Source: Chaunax sp. Z400
Lineage: Eukaryota; Chordata; Actinopteri; Lophiiformes; Chaunacidae
Length of the DNA: 64,000 nt
Assembly (NCBI GenBank): GCA_037577475.1
Contig: CM075189.1
Coordinates: 17,275,839 to 17,339,838 of the forward strand
Direction: 5' to 3'
The notes under the pieces were generated by a model. It worked only from the letters and a program-made list of their open reading frames with translations. It was not told where the DNA came from and ran no database searches. A program made the position numbers and the translations under genes. Of the stretch, positions 33,601-46,000 are shown one piece after another (positions within the stretch are counted from its first letter, which is position 1; each line of letters begins with the position of its first letter).

Positions 33601-36600
33601 TATCTAACAAATGGTGCAAAGTCTCTCCAGTTTGCCAAGACCGTGGCCAAGTTTGTCGATGTGAACTGAATAACATGGCACCACATGGTAATTACAGGGT
33701 AAACAGCAAAGAGATGGCTGCTTTGTCGTCACAAAATCAAACATCTAATCCAGTTGATCTTAAATCCAGAGGAGATATTACTAGTCTTGATGATTCTGAA
33801 AAGACACAAAGGGATTTTGATGATAATGGAAACCCTGAAGGTAAAATAGGTACACATGACCAGGTGGAATCTTTTTCTGGTGTGGTTAGTGCACGATTTA
33901 GACCAAAAGGTCTGTCCCGACAGAACAGCAGTGGCAGCTCAAACAACATAAGCAGGAGAGGAGACAGAGAGTTTGAACAGTTGTTGTCCCTCGTTCAAAA
34001 TATTTCAGGAGACAGTGAAGGACCGTTTTCATACCAGCCTACGAAATCGGCTCTTTCAACCTTACTGGCATTTAATAAACAGACAGATTCGCAAGGAGAT
34101 GGCGCCAACAAAGACCAAACGCATCACAATGAGTCCAATTCGGCATCGCAACTTTCTTCTATTGTTAACACAACGTCGCTTCTCAAAGACAATTGCGTAA
34201 CAGGAAAATCGTCTGAAAGCAGTTTTGAAGATCTTCACGCGAAAGTAGCACCGATCTCGAAAACCCCTTCAAAGACTGGACAGTCTTTACAAGAGCTTGA
34301 ACCCCTTTCTCCGTCCATCCCTTGTGCACTCTCACCATCTACTGATACACAGAGTTTACTCCACCCTAACCCTCTCTGTTGCCCCTCCATACATCCCACG
34401 AGCATGGAGCCCAGCACTGAAGCTAGTGTTGCTCTGGCTGTGGCCACCTACACCTCCACCTCCTCCTCCTCCTCCTACTCTACCACTTCCACCACTGACC
34501 AGCCCCTGGTCGATGCACGGCACTCACTTTTGCCCGAGGAGACACATCCAGCTAGCAACCTGCCCCATCAGGAGAGCAGGTGAGAATCCTCACTCTAGAA
34601 AATGACATGTGTAGGATTTTACAAGCTGCAGCAGACTGGATAACATGATTTACACATACTATACAAAACAAATAATGGTATTTTTTTGTTGTTGCTCTGG
34701 TTGATTTTGTTTACTGTTGGCCTGGCTGGTTTGATTTTGAATGCAGTCATGCCTTTTTTTTTTAGTTCTGTCTTTTTTTGTCATCCACAGTGGTTGGATG
34801 ATACTTGCTGCATTGTTCTTGGCTTTGCTTCACATCTATGTTACTCATCTCATTATTCAGCTTCTTGTTGATTACCGTAATTTTATTTTTTTACATTAGC
34901 TCTGCCCAAATTTATCTATTTTCTGTGCTACTTTGACCGCCTTATACATTATGTCCAGATAGTCTGATATCTAGAAGTTCCACGTGAAAACTAAATGTCT
35001 TTTCCCTTGTTGCAGCATATTATATTACTAGAATAGAGTACATGTGATGTATCCTCATGAATAACAACTTTGAGACAGTCAGGAGTGCCCTTGGGGGGTG
35101 CAGAGACAATTCAAGGAATAATATATTGTTATTGTGTTAGAGTTGTTCAGGGGACCTAATTATTTCATTGGCACACAAAATATGAGTGTTATCTCAATTT
35201 TTCCTTCTGCTTTTATCACAAAAGTATCACAAAGTAGCTTTCATTTGAATTCTATCTTTTATTCAAATGTTACATCTCTAAACATTCTCTTGCCTCCCTT
35301 GTTGTGGTGTGTTCACCCTTGTGCTCCTCTCAAGCTGATTTCATCCTCTAGTAGCAGGCAGTCACTGCACTCCTGTTCCTATTTAAACCTCCGATCTACT
35401 GACTAGCTGAGCTTTTTCAGGACGTGTGTGTGTGTGAGGTTCAGATTACAGGCTGTAGCTGCTTAATGAGATGAAATACTGTAACTTGCCATCGTTTGAC
35501 CACACAAGGTTTCTTGGAGGAAACACACAGTACACCTGTGTTGAAATACTAGTGCTGAACTCTTTACCTCGCAGATCTCATCCAGTGAAGCCATTGACCT
35601 CCAGCCAATCAGAAAAGAAGGAGAGTCGTTCAGTTCTGGAGAAGCTGAAGTCTACCATCCACCCTGGACGTGCCACCCAGCAGGTTGCAGGAGAGCCTGA
35701 GAAAAGTCAGGTATTGTGAAACAGAAGCAAACATTTCTAATCTTCCAGATACAGTGTATAAAGAAAATTGGTGTATGTAGTTCAATAGATGATTTTTGCC
35801 CTTTGCAGAGACATTGTGCGTTACTTAATCTTACTAATGTGGCTAAAATAAGCATATCAATATACTTCATTACAGTGCAGAGGGAAATATCCTACTTTTT
35901 ACTTCACTGTATTTATCTGACAGTTTTACTCAATATTCACAGTTAACTTTATAAAATAAAAGTTTTGCATACATAACATATTACAAAATTATAAAAAATG
36001 TAAATAAAATGTTTGACTAATTAAACCACCTCACAATATATATAAGTACACAGGAAACAGTCAATTTGTCGGATTTGTCTGTGGACAAATAATTAATTTG
36101 CAACCATTTTGATCAATGTTTAATTTATGCAAACACATTTCCTGGTTCAGCTTAACAAAGGTGAAAATTAGCTGCTTTTTATTCTAGTTTATTACGTGTT
36201 TTTTTTTCATATAATACTGAGTTTTGAGTTTTGGTTGGACAAAATTAATCGTGACAGTATTTCTCGATATTTTCAGAAATAATCAGTGGTTGCAGCCTAA
36301 GACAAAATAGTTTAAAGTAAAATCTTTATTTTTTCGTACAATACTTACAGTTTCAATACAGGGCTGTAGGAGAGGCCCTCACATTGTGCCCACTGGACTA
36401 TTTTTCAGTGCAGCTGCCCTTTGTACCAGCTCCCTGTTACACTGAGGTTTCTTTCAACACTAGAGAGAGAAATGCTGATCCCATGACTTCTCTCAAGTGT
36501 GACATAATTCCTTGGCCCAGATTAAAGTTTTCAGGTCCTAGAATATGTTTCTAGTCCTTTTCTGCAACACAGTTTCTCCCACAGTATGTCAAGGAATGAG

Positions 36601-37385
36601 TTGATATAAATGGATTATGTTGCTTTGTAGGAAACTTAAGGGAGAAAAGAGTTTTTCAAGTCCTACAACCACCAGTCTAACCTGATTTTTTTTTAGATTA
36701 AGATGTTTCATGTATTACACATTTATGTAATTGTTACATATAATAACACAACATTACTGTCATGCCTGATAGCGATTCTGACATTTTGATAATTATCATA
36801 TATAATTTCTGGTTACATTAAAGTCATATTACATCAAAGACTGAGCCATGAAAATTGTGCATAACCATTTGTTATGTCACATATCAGCCCTTGGCAAATA
36901 CTGTAGGATCCACCTACTACAGTCAATGCTCCTACCAATAGTGTTGCATGAGTCGCTATGGATTCAAACTTCATCCAGTCTTCTAAGCTAAGCTAACCGT
37001 CTCCTGGCTGTAGTTCATATTGAATGGACAGATATGAGAATGTTATCAGTGTTTTCATCAAACTCTCACACACATATATATGGCTTCTTACATCAATACT
37101 GTTCCCATGCCCTCTCTATCGCAGGAGGTGACAGCGGACCGCTTGGCCCAGTACCAGCACCTGACCAACATGGAGCTGATCTCCCTGCTGCTGCAGCAGG
37201 AGATGGACATGCAGAAGCAGCAGGCAGCCTCGGAGCAGCAGGAGGCGCAGCTGCAAAAATGTGAGGCTGAGCTGAAAAAGGTCAAGTTTCAGGTTCGAGA
37301 CCTGGAGGACTACATTGATAATCTTTTACTGCGGATCATGGAGCAGACACCCACGCTGCTTCAAGTGCGCACAAGACACAAGTAA
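27646..37385 (+). CDS. rab11fip5: Rab11 family-interacting protein 5 (class I FIP)
   Basis: Effector linking Rab11 to membranes in endosomal recycling (family knowledge). Six exons: 27646-28025, 29791-30314, 30753-31362, 32048-34579, 35575-35710 and 37125-37385 (stop 37383-37385). Phases agree and give 1480 residues, or 636 without exon 4 (human canonical form about 650). An N-terminal C2 domain (about 12-135) includes WVPTHVNVTVLRARGL and IIQVGKEKF. The conserved block VQFTRNNMTASMFDLTMKDK follows. Exon 3 has LTHKRAFSDEA and SSLCINGSHVYDSEP, which point to FIP5 rather than FIP1 or FIP2. Exon 5 carries HPVKPL and LEKLKS. The C-terminal Rab11-binding coiled coil includes HLTNMELISLLLQQE and DLEDYIDNLLLRIMEQTPTL. 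ATG 27646 is chosen because it directly precedes the conserved start; a second ATG follows at 27649. The C2 loop reads GSRYLYTI where human FIP5 has TSDAYTV. Confidence 0.95.
28026..29790 (+). other. rab11fip5: Intron 1 of rab11fip5
   Basis: From GTACGT at 28026 to the GGCTCCAG acceptor at 29790. Contains a teleost repeat end near 28915-28955 and no recognised exon. The reading frame at 29193-29432 has no similarity I know. Confidence 0.7.
28915..28960 (+). repeat. Fragment of a teleost interspersed repeat
   Basis: ACAGTTGCCAGTTTATTAGG followed by TACAC is the end of a repeat seen widely in fish genomes. Extent and class were not resolved. Confidence 0.5.
32048..34579 (+). other. rab11fip5: Long symmetrical exon 4 of rab11fip5
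   Basis: 2532 nt, exactly 844 codons, with both ends at phase 2. Skipping joins NKPR to SHPVKPL, as in the short human form (QKPSPHPVKPL). The product is Ser/Pro-rich and predicted disordered. It has PPPLPPR motifs at 32088-32108 and 32712-32732 (residues 519 and 727), typical SH3 ligands. Three NPF motifs at 32187-32195, 32232-32240 and 32259-32267 (residues 552, 567, 576) are typical EH-domain ligands. Confidence 0.85.
34580..35574 (+). other. rab11fip5: Intron 4 of rab11fip5
   Basis: From GTGAGA at 34580 to the CCTCGCAG acceptor at 35574. No exon or repeat was recognised. Confidence 0.7.
36085..36305 (-). repeat. Teleost repeat, family J (GATTAATC / TGGTTGCAGCC type)
   Basis: Contains GAGTTTTGGTTGGACAAAAT and CAGTGGTTGCAGCCTAAGAC, which match my memory of a common fish repeat. 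A second diverged copy in opposite orientation lies at about 46545-46690. Confidence 0.5.
36955..37075 (+). repeat. Foldback repeat family A, right arm only
   Basis: CTTCTAAGCTAAGCTAACCG, GGCTGTAGTTCATATTGA and GATATGAGAATGTTATC match the right half of the copy at 8521-8998. Confidence 0.65.
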
Positions 37386-38104
37386 CCAAAGTAGGAGTGT
37401 GTCTATTGTGTACTCATGATCCTCTCATATACTGTATGCTCAACAGTGGTTGGAGACAGTGTTCTAGAGACAGTTAAACAAATATCATCTCTCTTTTATC
37501 TCATAATCATCCAGGTCTTCTCATTGCTAATACTGCCTTGTTGATGTAGACACAATATTACCCACCATGCATGCTGGTTACTGTCCCATTGGAACACAAA
37601 CTGAAAACAGAGCAAAGCACTGTATGAAAAAGCTTCTATCAAAGTGGATGCAAAATAGTATTTTAACCATGCTTAATAGAATAATTTTAGGTAATCAGCT
37701 GTTGTCAGTTTAAATTTTAAATTATTTGCTCTCACACTTGCATAACATAAAATAGAGGCCAGTGAAAAGACTTTCTGGAGGTGCATTTGATTGGTGCTCT
37801 TCTGTGATTAAAGTAGTTCCTCTGGTGAAATATGGCGTAAGCCCAAGTAACCTTAAAATTTGCAGCTGTCAAAGTGCAAAACAATATTGTAGCAAAAGAT
37901 TTTCATGTCATATTAAATGCCAAGTGCACAAAGGTTAACTTGAGTTAATTACATATGTTAAGAGGCAAGAAAAAAACAACAACAATAATGTGCTGCAATG
38001 TGAATATTCAAAATCAGATGGTTCTGCATTAACAGTGTGTGACAAACAAGAAGCAGTTTTCATGTTTGTGCCAGAAACTACAAAAGAGGATGAAGACTTA
38101 ATGT

Positions 38105-38358
38105 TTGCAGGGGTTTCCTCTGAGTGCTCTGGTTCCCTTCTGCAGTCTAAAAACATACAATACAGGTGAATTGGTGACTCTAAATTGCCCGTATGTGTGA
38201 CTGTGAGCGTGATTGGTTATTTTTCTGTCTTTGTATTGCCCCTTTAATGAACTGATGACCTGTACAGGGTGTATACTGCCTCTCACCCCATGTCAGCTGA
38301 GATATTCCCCAGCCCCTTCTGTGAGCCTGTGAGCATAAGCGGTTAAAGAAAATGGATG
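38105..38358 (+). repeat. Teleost interspersed repeat (GTGACTCTAAATTGCCC type)
   Basis: Contains TGGTGACTCTAAATTGCCCG, GATGACCTGTACAGGGTGTA, CAGCTGAGATATTCCCCAGC and, at the end, AAGCGGTTAAAGAAAATGGA. This is a very frequent fish repeat, probably the 3' part of a retroelement. A short fragment of the same family lies at about 17515-17562. Confidence 0.7.
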
Positions 38359-38678
38359 GAGGGACTGTATTCCTCTAATTCTTCTTTCTTGTTACACACC
38401 ACGACAAAAATGTTATATATTATTTATTATAAATATAATTAATATGATATAAATCTTAATTTATATACATAGTTTTAGGTTTTGTTCTCCATTTGTTTGC
38501 AATTTTTGTTGAATTAGCGACATTCTACTGTAGAAATATCAACGTAGCAGTGCAGTATTGCATTAAATATGCAGCAAGGTTATTTCTATAAAATACTTTT
38601 GTCATGATAATATATTCTCTAATCTCACACTAGTACCACTGTAGCTACTTGCAATGCTTTACATGACCACAGTACTGT

Positions 38679-38684
38679 AATAAA
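38679..38684 (+). terminator. Candidate polyadenylation signal of rab11fip5
   Basis: AATAAA about 1.3 kb past the stop codon. Confidence 0.35.
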
Positions 38685-39344
38685 ATTAAGTGCACATGAA
38701 CCTAAGATTCTACGCTTCTTTTGTATACTTCTTTTTTCTAATCAGACTTCAGAGAGACTGCAGACACTATTGCAATTCTCAGCAATGTTTGCATGTCTCC
38801 ATTAGAGGGCACTGCTTACTACACCTGAGTGGAAACCTCCAGGTTCAGGATGGACCTGTTTTGTAAATTGTCCACAGACTCTTTCTGATACACACATTAG
38901 AGATAAGGATGTTGTAAATTGATTTAATTGCATTTATAAAAAATGTGGACAAGTTGACTTTGCACTGTTGGCCGATTTATTTTCCATCAGCATTAATGTC
39001 AGATTGTGAAATGCTGATTTATTAGCACAGGCTTTTGTTTGTAGACCCAAGAGATTGTAGGTCTATTTCCTGTTTGAACTGAGAAGTCTGAAAACTCTTA
39101 GAAAAAGGTCAAACAGCAGATTCATATTTCTTTATCCAATTGGTGGTGAAGATCTAAGAAGAGAGGAAGCTGTCGAGGAACCATTAAGATCCCTTTCTTA
39201 AGTAAAAACAGCATTACTTCTCTAGAACTACTCCATTACAAGTAAAAGTCTCACATTAAAAATCTTAGATTTATAAAAGTGAAGAGGTATTATCAGCTAT
39301 ACAGTATGTAAAAGCAGCAGAATGCCTCCTATCAGTCTTGTAAT

Positions 39345-39540
39345 GCCCCTAACCCATTCCCTCTTTTAAAAAATTCTGGATCCAGATGATGATCCGGATG
39401 ACCATCAAAATATAGTAGACAGTTCCTTATTGGGCCAAAGAATTTCATCAAAATCCATTCATAAATTTTCGAGTAATCCTGCAACCCAACAAATAAACTT
39501 CAACCAAAACATCAACATGTTTGATGGAGGTAAGGGTTCA
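39345..39540 (-). repeat. Teleost repeat family B (TACCTCCGCCAAGG type), fragment
   Basis: Reads TGGATCCAGATGATGATCCG, GGGCCAAAGAATTTCATCAA and GATGGAGGTAAGGG on the plus strand, the reverse complement of the family end seen at 42335. The copy is diverged. Confidence 0.5.
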
Positions 39541-39877
39541 TAAGATGTGAAGGATTAATGCACATTTTTATAGACTCATCAATTTGAAAGCAAGATGAGA
39601 AGAGCGATAATAAAAGTGTAGTGACAAATCTCTTAATTCATTTAGATGTATTTACTTCTTTGATTGTTTGTTTATTTGCTGATTTATTTCCATTATCAAG
39701 TGAACCTGAAAGCATCACGGCTGATCATTGCTCCGCGCAGACATGTTTCTCTCCCCAGGCCACACCTCTTCGCACGATGATGAACTGGGCGAATCAGGCA
39801 CCTATGGATACACCAACTGGTATCTCTCCCAAGATCAATCCGAACACTTATGCAATAGCTTTCACTTTATCGATTAT

Positions 39878-39946
39878 TTGGGATGTGTAGTCACGCGGTT
39901 CAACTTTGCCAGTGTTAATGCAAACGAGAGGACTACACGTCCCAGC
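39878..39946. promoter_or_regulatory. Paired ZNF143-like motifs upstream of sfxn5
   Basis: GACTACACGTCCCAG on the plus strand (39931-39945) and GACTACACATCCCAA on the minus strand (about 39878-39892) both resemble the ZNF143 site ACTACAATTCCCAG. They face each other about 40 bp apart, some 110-180 bp upstream of the sfxn5 start codon. Confidence 0.45.
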
Positions 39947-40056
39947 AGACAGAGCGGCTCGTTGCCTCACTAGTTAGGCTTCACGCTCAATGGAGTTCAT
40001 TCTTCTTGGAAATTCGTTCATGATTCAGTTCATTAATAAATAAATACTTCGGTGTC

Positions 40057-43000
40057 ATGGCGGAATCTGCAGCATATCCCGTCTTCCAGCTCGGAAGACC
40101 CCGATACGACCAGGTAAGTCCTCTCTACCCTCTGCTGAACATGCGTAAATAACATTTGTTTACAGGCATCCAGAGGGAAAAAACCATTCCCATCCTCCGT
40201 CCTGCTCCTGCTCCGCTCCAGCTGATCTGGATGCTCACGCCTTCGCGCGAAAGTTGCCGCGGATCTGCGATCTGACTCTTTGCAATAAAACACCACTTTA
40301 AACTGATGGTGAACTTAAGACTGGGTTTGAATTTGCTGTGAGTTCATCGCAGTTTCTCTTATTGTCTGATTGGATAATAGCATGTCGCTGTTCATCGACT
40401 CCTCGCACAGATTTCACAGCGTTCGCCTCGATGCTGCTCCGGAGTGTGAAGTGAAGGTCTGCAGACAAGACGCAGACAAGCCGATCTTTTATGTCAGTTT
40501 GGTCAGTTTATTACGCAAATATGTAGATGCATTTGTTTTTCACCTCCTATTTTTTTATGATACGCTTTAAAATCGCAGCTTTTTTAAACTTCCTGCCTAA
40601 ACATCGCACGTAGTTTTGTACACGTGCGAATCACACTTTGAACACCCTGTAGATTTTCTTTTTTGCATGCTTTCTGCAGACTGTTGACCGACCCGTGATC
40701 GAGATTAATGGCCTGTCCTTCCCTTTATCTGGAGCCCATTACTCAATTTTCCATCCTCTGAAATGAATTTGCATTGGACAGCCCTGCATGATAATGTGAC
40801 CTTCACAGTGGTGACACATGAACTGAAGAAGCTGCTGACTAGTTACAGTTTAAAGTGTTCATTTCTGACTTTTCCGTTGTTTTTTCCAAGTGCTTTTACA
40901 TTTTATTAATAATTGCAATAAGTCATACCAGTTGACTCATTCATACAATCTGCATATGGACTCTACACTTACTGTGGTAAATAATTACCTTTAGAAAAGT
41001 GTTGACTAAAGAAGCCTTAGATCTTAACTGAACATGCCTGCTGGGCAGGGCCCCAGGGGTCAAAGAAGTTAACATTTCTCTTTGGAAATTCAATGATCCA
41101 AGAGGCAAACAGATATAATAAACAACTGCAATAAATAAACAGATACATACACTGCATGATTACCATCTCGAATTGATGCAAAAATGACTAGAAAAGGGAT
41201 GGGAAACAACTACAAAGAGAAAAAGTACTAACATGAGACGGAAACAACTGCTACAAAGATTTTTTTTAAAAAATGAAAAAAACAGCCTTAAAGAAATAAA
41301 AAAGAAACTGCAAACCATCCGACTGAGATGCAAAATGTTCACCAAGATATGATAGGCGCCAAGACTCAAAACAACTTCCAAAGGACTCCACAAAGACACG
41401 AAACAGCCGCAAAGAGATGCTAAACAACAGCAAAGAGACTCAGAATGGGAACAAATAAGGATGCAAAACAATCACAATACAGTAATAAAAAAAACCAGAC
41501 ACCAAACTGTCACCAAGAAAAGTGTTTCAGGTCATTTTTCTGATGCACTGCACGTTTCTTCTAGTGTGAAATCTGACCCCCTTTTATTTTTCAGTCTGCA
41601 ACCCGAGGTAATGGGTTGATCAAGGTGCTGTAATACTTTCAGCTCCTTACGTAAAAGCAGTGAAAATTAGGCCAGTCCTTGAATCAGCATGAATCTTGCT
41701 CAGTTTGTCAGTGCTTTCTGCTCGGCTCCATGGCTGCTAGTCTTGTTGTGTACTCTCCAGGGAGCTGAAACTCATGCATAATTAAAGCAGGCTCCTCACA
41801 TGGATCCTCACTCGACTCCACCAATGACGAAACAGCACTGCAGCACATATGGCCTGTCAGATGAGGAGACGTGTGATGGAGGAATGGCTGTGGCAGCAAA
41901 TCTAGAGATACAGTACACAAAGATTAAAGTCATCTACAGTCCGTAGGAGGACTGAAAGTTGTCATCACAATTATGACCGCAGTACTGAACAGATAATTAA
42001 GGTTGAGGAGTTTTTCAACTGTGCTCTCTGCCCTACATAACTGATAAATGTCTCCCAGGGAATCTGATTTAAGCTGCCATGTTTTCACCCATCTGTTTTG
42101 CCAAAGTAGATTCTTGGCATTAACCGCTAGTGGGGCTTTTCAGACTGTTGGCACGCATGCTTAGCAATTAGCATGCAGATGAAGAGAGCGAAGAACAGAG
42201 CAGCAAACAGGATGCTTGACCAGCAGTTTTGAGCCTCCCATGGTAGATTGAACATATTTGGCAAATTCCATTGTTGTCCCATTGTTCGGTTGGTTTGGCA
42301 AAGACTTTGTCACCCGTTTGTATACTTGTAATAATTACCTCTGCCAAGGATGTTGTTTTCACCCATGTCTGATGGTCGGTTTGATTGATTTTCAGCAGGA
42401 TTTTGACAAAAACTGGACAAATTTCCACGAAACGTGATAGAGGAATGGGGCATGAACGAGAAAAGAATCCATCAGATTCTGGTAGGGATTCAGATAAAGG
42501 GACAAATCCAGATATTTTTTTCCACTGTCTTTTGTTATCATTGGTAAATAGGGTGTTTTTTTTTGGTGACATTTTCCTTTATCACGCAAAAACTACAGAA
42601 CTGATTTCTACAAATTTAGTGGAGGGGTGGGGCATCATGCCAAATCAAGTAATGCCACCTAATTTCTTGACCCTGGAAGCCGAAACCCTAGCATTTGGAA
42701 TCATTTGTTTATCATGACTAGTGTATGAGTTATCAATAAAACTTATGAGTTTCCTCAAACAGTGACAGCTTTATGCGATATCTTGCAGTAAAACAAACAA
42801 ACAAACAAACAAACAAACAGGGATGATCACATAACCCCTCCAACTCTCGTTAGCGGAGGTAATAAGGGTCGTAGCCACCACCGAATGAGGTCATGTCTTC
42901 ATTACTGTCTCTGGGAATTTGGTTATTTATTGACCTTCAGAGTAAATATGTTAATTGTTGTTTTATTTCTGTCAGTTTTTGGATTCATGACTTCAGTATT

Positions 43001-46000
43001 TCTGAAATTCTGTTGACAAATGAAGCAATGAATGGTGCTTAATGTGACATTAAGCTGTAATGTGACATACGCCAATCGCTCTCTTCAAATTAGCTGTAGG
43101 CTAACAAACAAAGCAGTATTTTATGAACTTTAGAACTAGTAAAAGTGAGCGTTGATACTTCACTGCAGACTACAAGGACGGGTGAAACAATCCATTCACA
43201 AATGGCCTCCCCTCTGTGCTCCTCTGTGTCTGCTGTTACTATGTGTTTACTTTCATTAAGAACTAACTTCATCATGCCGTCTTTTCCAGGGTTCATTCCT
43301 CGGTCGTCTGAGACACTTCATAGACATCATTGACCCCAGCACCCTGTTTGTGTCCGAGGTAAAACATTTTGCGCCGCTTTCAAACCTCAATGCCTTTTGG
43401 GTACGAGCTAAAATGTTTTTTTTTAATAATACAAATGTAATTATTGTCCAGACAGTGAGGATGAGTTTAAAGATTTAATGAGCAGTTAAGGTGAGCCAAC
43501 AAAATCCAAAGGTGGTGCAACACAAAAATCCAGGGAGGGAAAACACTGGAGGGAAAATATTAAAGGGGGAGACGCAAGGAGGATGCAATGATAAACTGAC
43601 ATGAGACAGGACCTTAAAAGACACAGAGGGAGAGGAAACCAACCAGAACTGAAAACAGGAGACTAAAAACGAGACAGGGGAGACAAAAGGTCAAAACAGA
43701 TCACAAGAAAAGACAACAGGAAGTGTGAAGCAAAACACACAGCATGGAATAAGGCTTACAAAATAAAACAGGAAACAGTGGCACTAATACATGGCAACCT
43801 TTCAAAATAAGGAGCCAACAGATAGGATCAGATCCAGGTCACCTCAGGCTTCACCAGCTTCATTCAGCCGGCTTCTTGCTCTACCTGTTTGCTCATTTAT
43901 AGATTGGCTGGAAAATAGGCAGCGGCCACCATAATAATAATAACTTTATTTATATAGCACCCTTCAAAAACTAAGTTACAAAGTGCTTCACCCGGTAAGA
44001 CAATAAAATAATATGAATTAAAAATCTAAACAATATAGAAATCATTAAAAACAAATGAAAAACAATAATCATGTTCATATTGGCTCTTCAGAAAAATATA
44101 GGTGATGTTGCAGAGACTATATGTCCATTTTGTTCTATGGTTTTACACAGCCTCTCAACTTTGTTTGAATTGGGGTTGCACGTTCTTACTCTAATTAAGT
44201 TCCATTTTTAAAATGTCTTTTGTATGTAGAAAGAGTTGAAGGGTTGCATCAAACTACTTGATGACTATAAACATGGTACGCTTCCATCTGGAGTCTCTGA
44301 TCATCAGGTGAGTCTTTTTAATTGATGTCAATGTGATACATACTGGGTTTGTGTTGGTATAATAAGCTACCGTGCATTCTTAAAAAATTTATTTGATTAA
44401 TTTGAGTTTTTTTCCGTATAATTGCACTGCTTACCTGTGCAGCTGTGGGAAGCCCAGAAGATCAAGCAGGTAAGTGACGCACCAGTCATAAGTCATGTCA
44501 GGCTAACTGCACCTCCAGCCATTCAAGCCTCTAGTCTCCTGACAGCATGAGTATGATGTCATGCTCTCTGCACACAGGCCATCATTCATCCTGACACAGG
44601 AGAGAAGATCTTCATGCCATTACGAATGTCAGGTATGACCTCAGATGAAGATCTTTCCCCCAAAAATGTTTCTCCATCGTTTGTCAGCGTTTTTTACGCT
44701 GAAAATCATTTCTTCGCTTGCACAGGTTATGTGCCATTTGGAACACCAATTGTAAGTCCCATATGTAATTCATGCATTTTAATCACGCATTTTATGGAAC
44801 TTGACTTGGCTGTGCAGCTATTCATTTACAGTAATATTTGGGCAGAGGTGAAATGAGACTTTGGACTTATTTTGCCACAAAATAAGCTCTTATTCCCTGG
44901 ACTCATTTAGGTCATTGGCCTTCTTCTTCCAAATCAAACTGTGCTGTCTACCATTATATGGCAGGTACTGTGAATACCTAACATATTGTAAAACCATTGC
45001 ATTTACTGTACATTTTGAACACCTGGTAAGCAAACTCTGTCCATCCATCTATCTATCTCCTTTCCCTTTCTTCCCCTTTCTTCCCTTCCTCCACTCCATT
45101 TTCCTCATACCTTCATTCCTTCCCTCCATTCTCTTTCTTTCCTTTGCTCATTCTCGTAATCCTCTCATGCCTCCCCTATTTATCTCCATCTTTCCTGCAG
45201 TGGCTGAACCAGAGTCACAATGCCTGTGTGAACTATGCCAACCGTAATGCCACAAAGGTAAAAGGAAGTATTCCCTATTTACTGTAGATATTCTGATCTT
45301 TTGTCGACTCAAAACTTCTAAAAATGTCAGTCTTATCATTTGCTTTACATTTTTACTTGATGTTTTTTATTGTTTCATTGCCATACAAGAATATGATGGG
45401 TTGCGCTTTTCATTTCCAGCCTTTAAGGTTTTCAATATAAAATTCATAACATCTCTTTGGAGAGTTTATAGGAGTCTTACAGTAAACCACATAAAGAAGG
45501 GACACATTTTCCTTTTGTTCCTCTTCAGCCTACACCAATGTCCAAGTTTCTTCAAGGCTATGTTGGAGCTGTGACCAGTGCTGTTTCTATTGCAGTGAGT
45601 ATGCTTCTGGTGGAGCGATGGCAATATTTCATGTTCGTTGTCAGATAGTAAAATCTGAAAAATCATCTGCACTGCACAGATGCAGTTGTAATGATATTTT
45701 TTTCCCTGTATTTTATATACATTATCATTAGGCAATGCTGTTTAGAGTTAGTTTTTTTGAGCCACAGTAAAGTAAAGATCACAGCATTAACTACTTTCCC
45801 TGGTGTTGCATTTATTTCTACAACCTTGTGGTTTGTATTTAAAAGGTTGGACTGAATGTTCTGATTCAGAAGGCCAACAAGCTGAGCCCGGCCACCAGAA
45901 TGATAATACAGAGATTTGTTCCCTTCCCAGCTGTAGGTAGGTTTTCAAAGGAATCTGTGTGCCGCTTAACGGTAACTACGTGTCCTGCTGGTGTTTGGAC

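Larger units (their letters stand above)
35711..37124 (+). other. rab11fip5: Intron 5 of rab11fip5
   Basis: Contains a repeat copy at about 36085-36305 and one arm of the foldback family A at about 36955-37075, ending some 50 bp before the acceptor of the Rab11-binding exon. Confidence 0.65.
37386..38700 (+). other. rab11fip5: 3' UTR of rab11fip5 (inferred)
   Basis: Follows the stop at 37383. An AATAAA at 38679-38684 is the best candidate polyadenylation signal. A repeat copy (38105-38358) lies inside. The true end is not proven. Confidence 0.4.
40114..43289 (+). other. sfxn5: Intron 1 of sfxn5
   Basis: From GTAAGT at 40114 to the TTTTCCAG acceptor at 43289. Contains a degenerate tandem repeat (about 41165-41515) and a family B repeat (about 42335-42865). 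Other short reading frames have no recognisable product. Confidence 0.7.

Noticed and set aside
39621..39973. Reading frames upstream of sfxn5, one after a TCTCTCCCCAG acceptor-like site
   Set aside because: Neither translation resembles a known protein, and the sequence is better explained as the sfxn5 promoter region.
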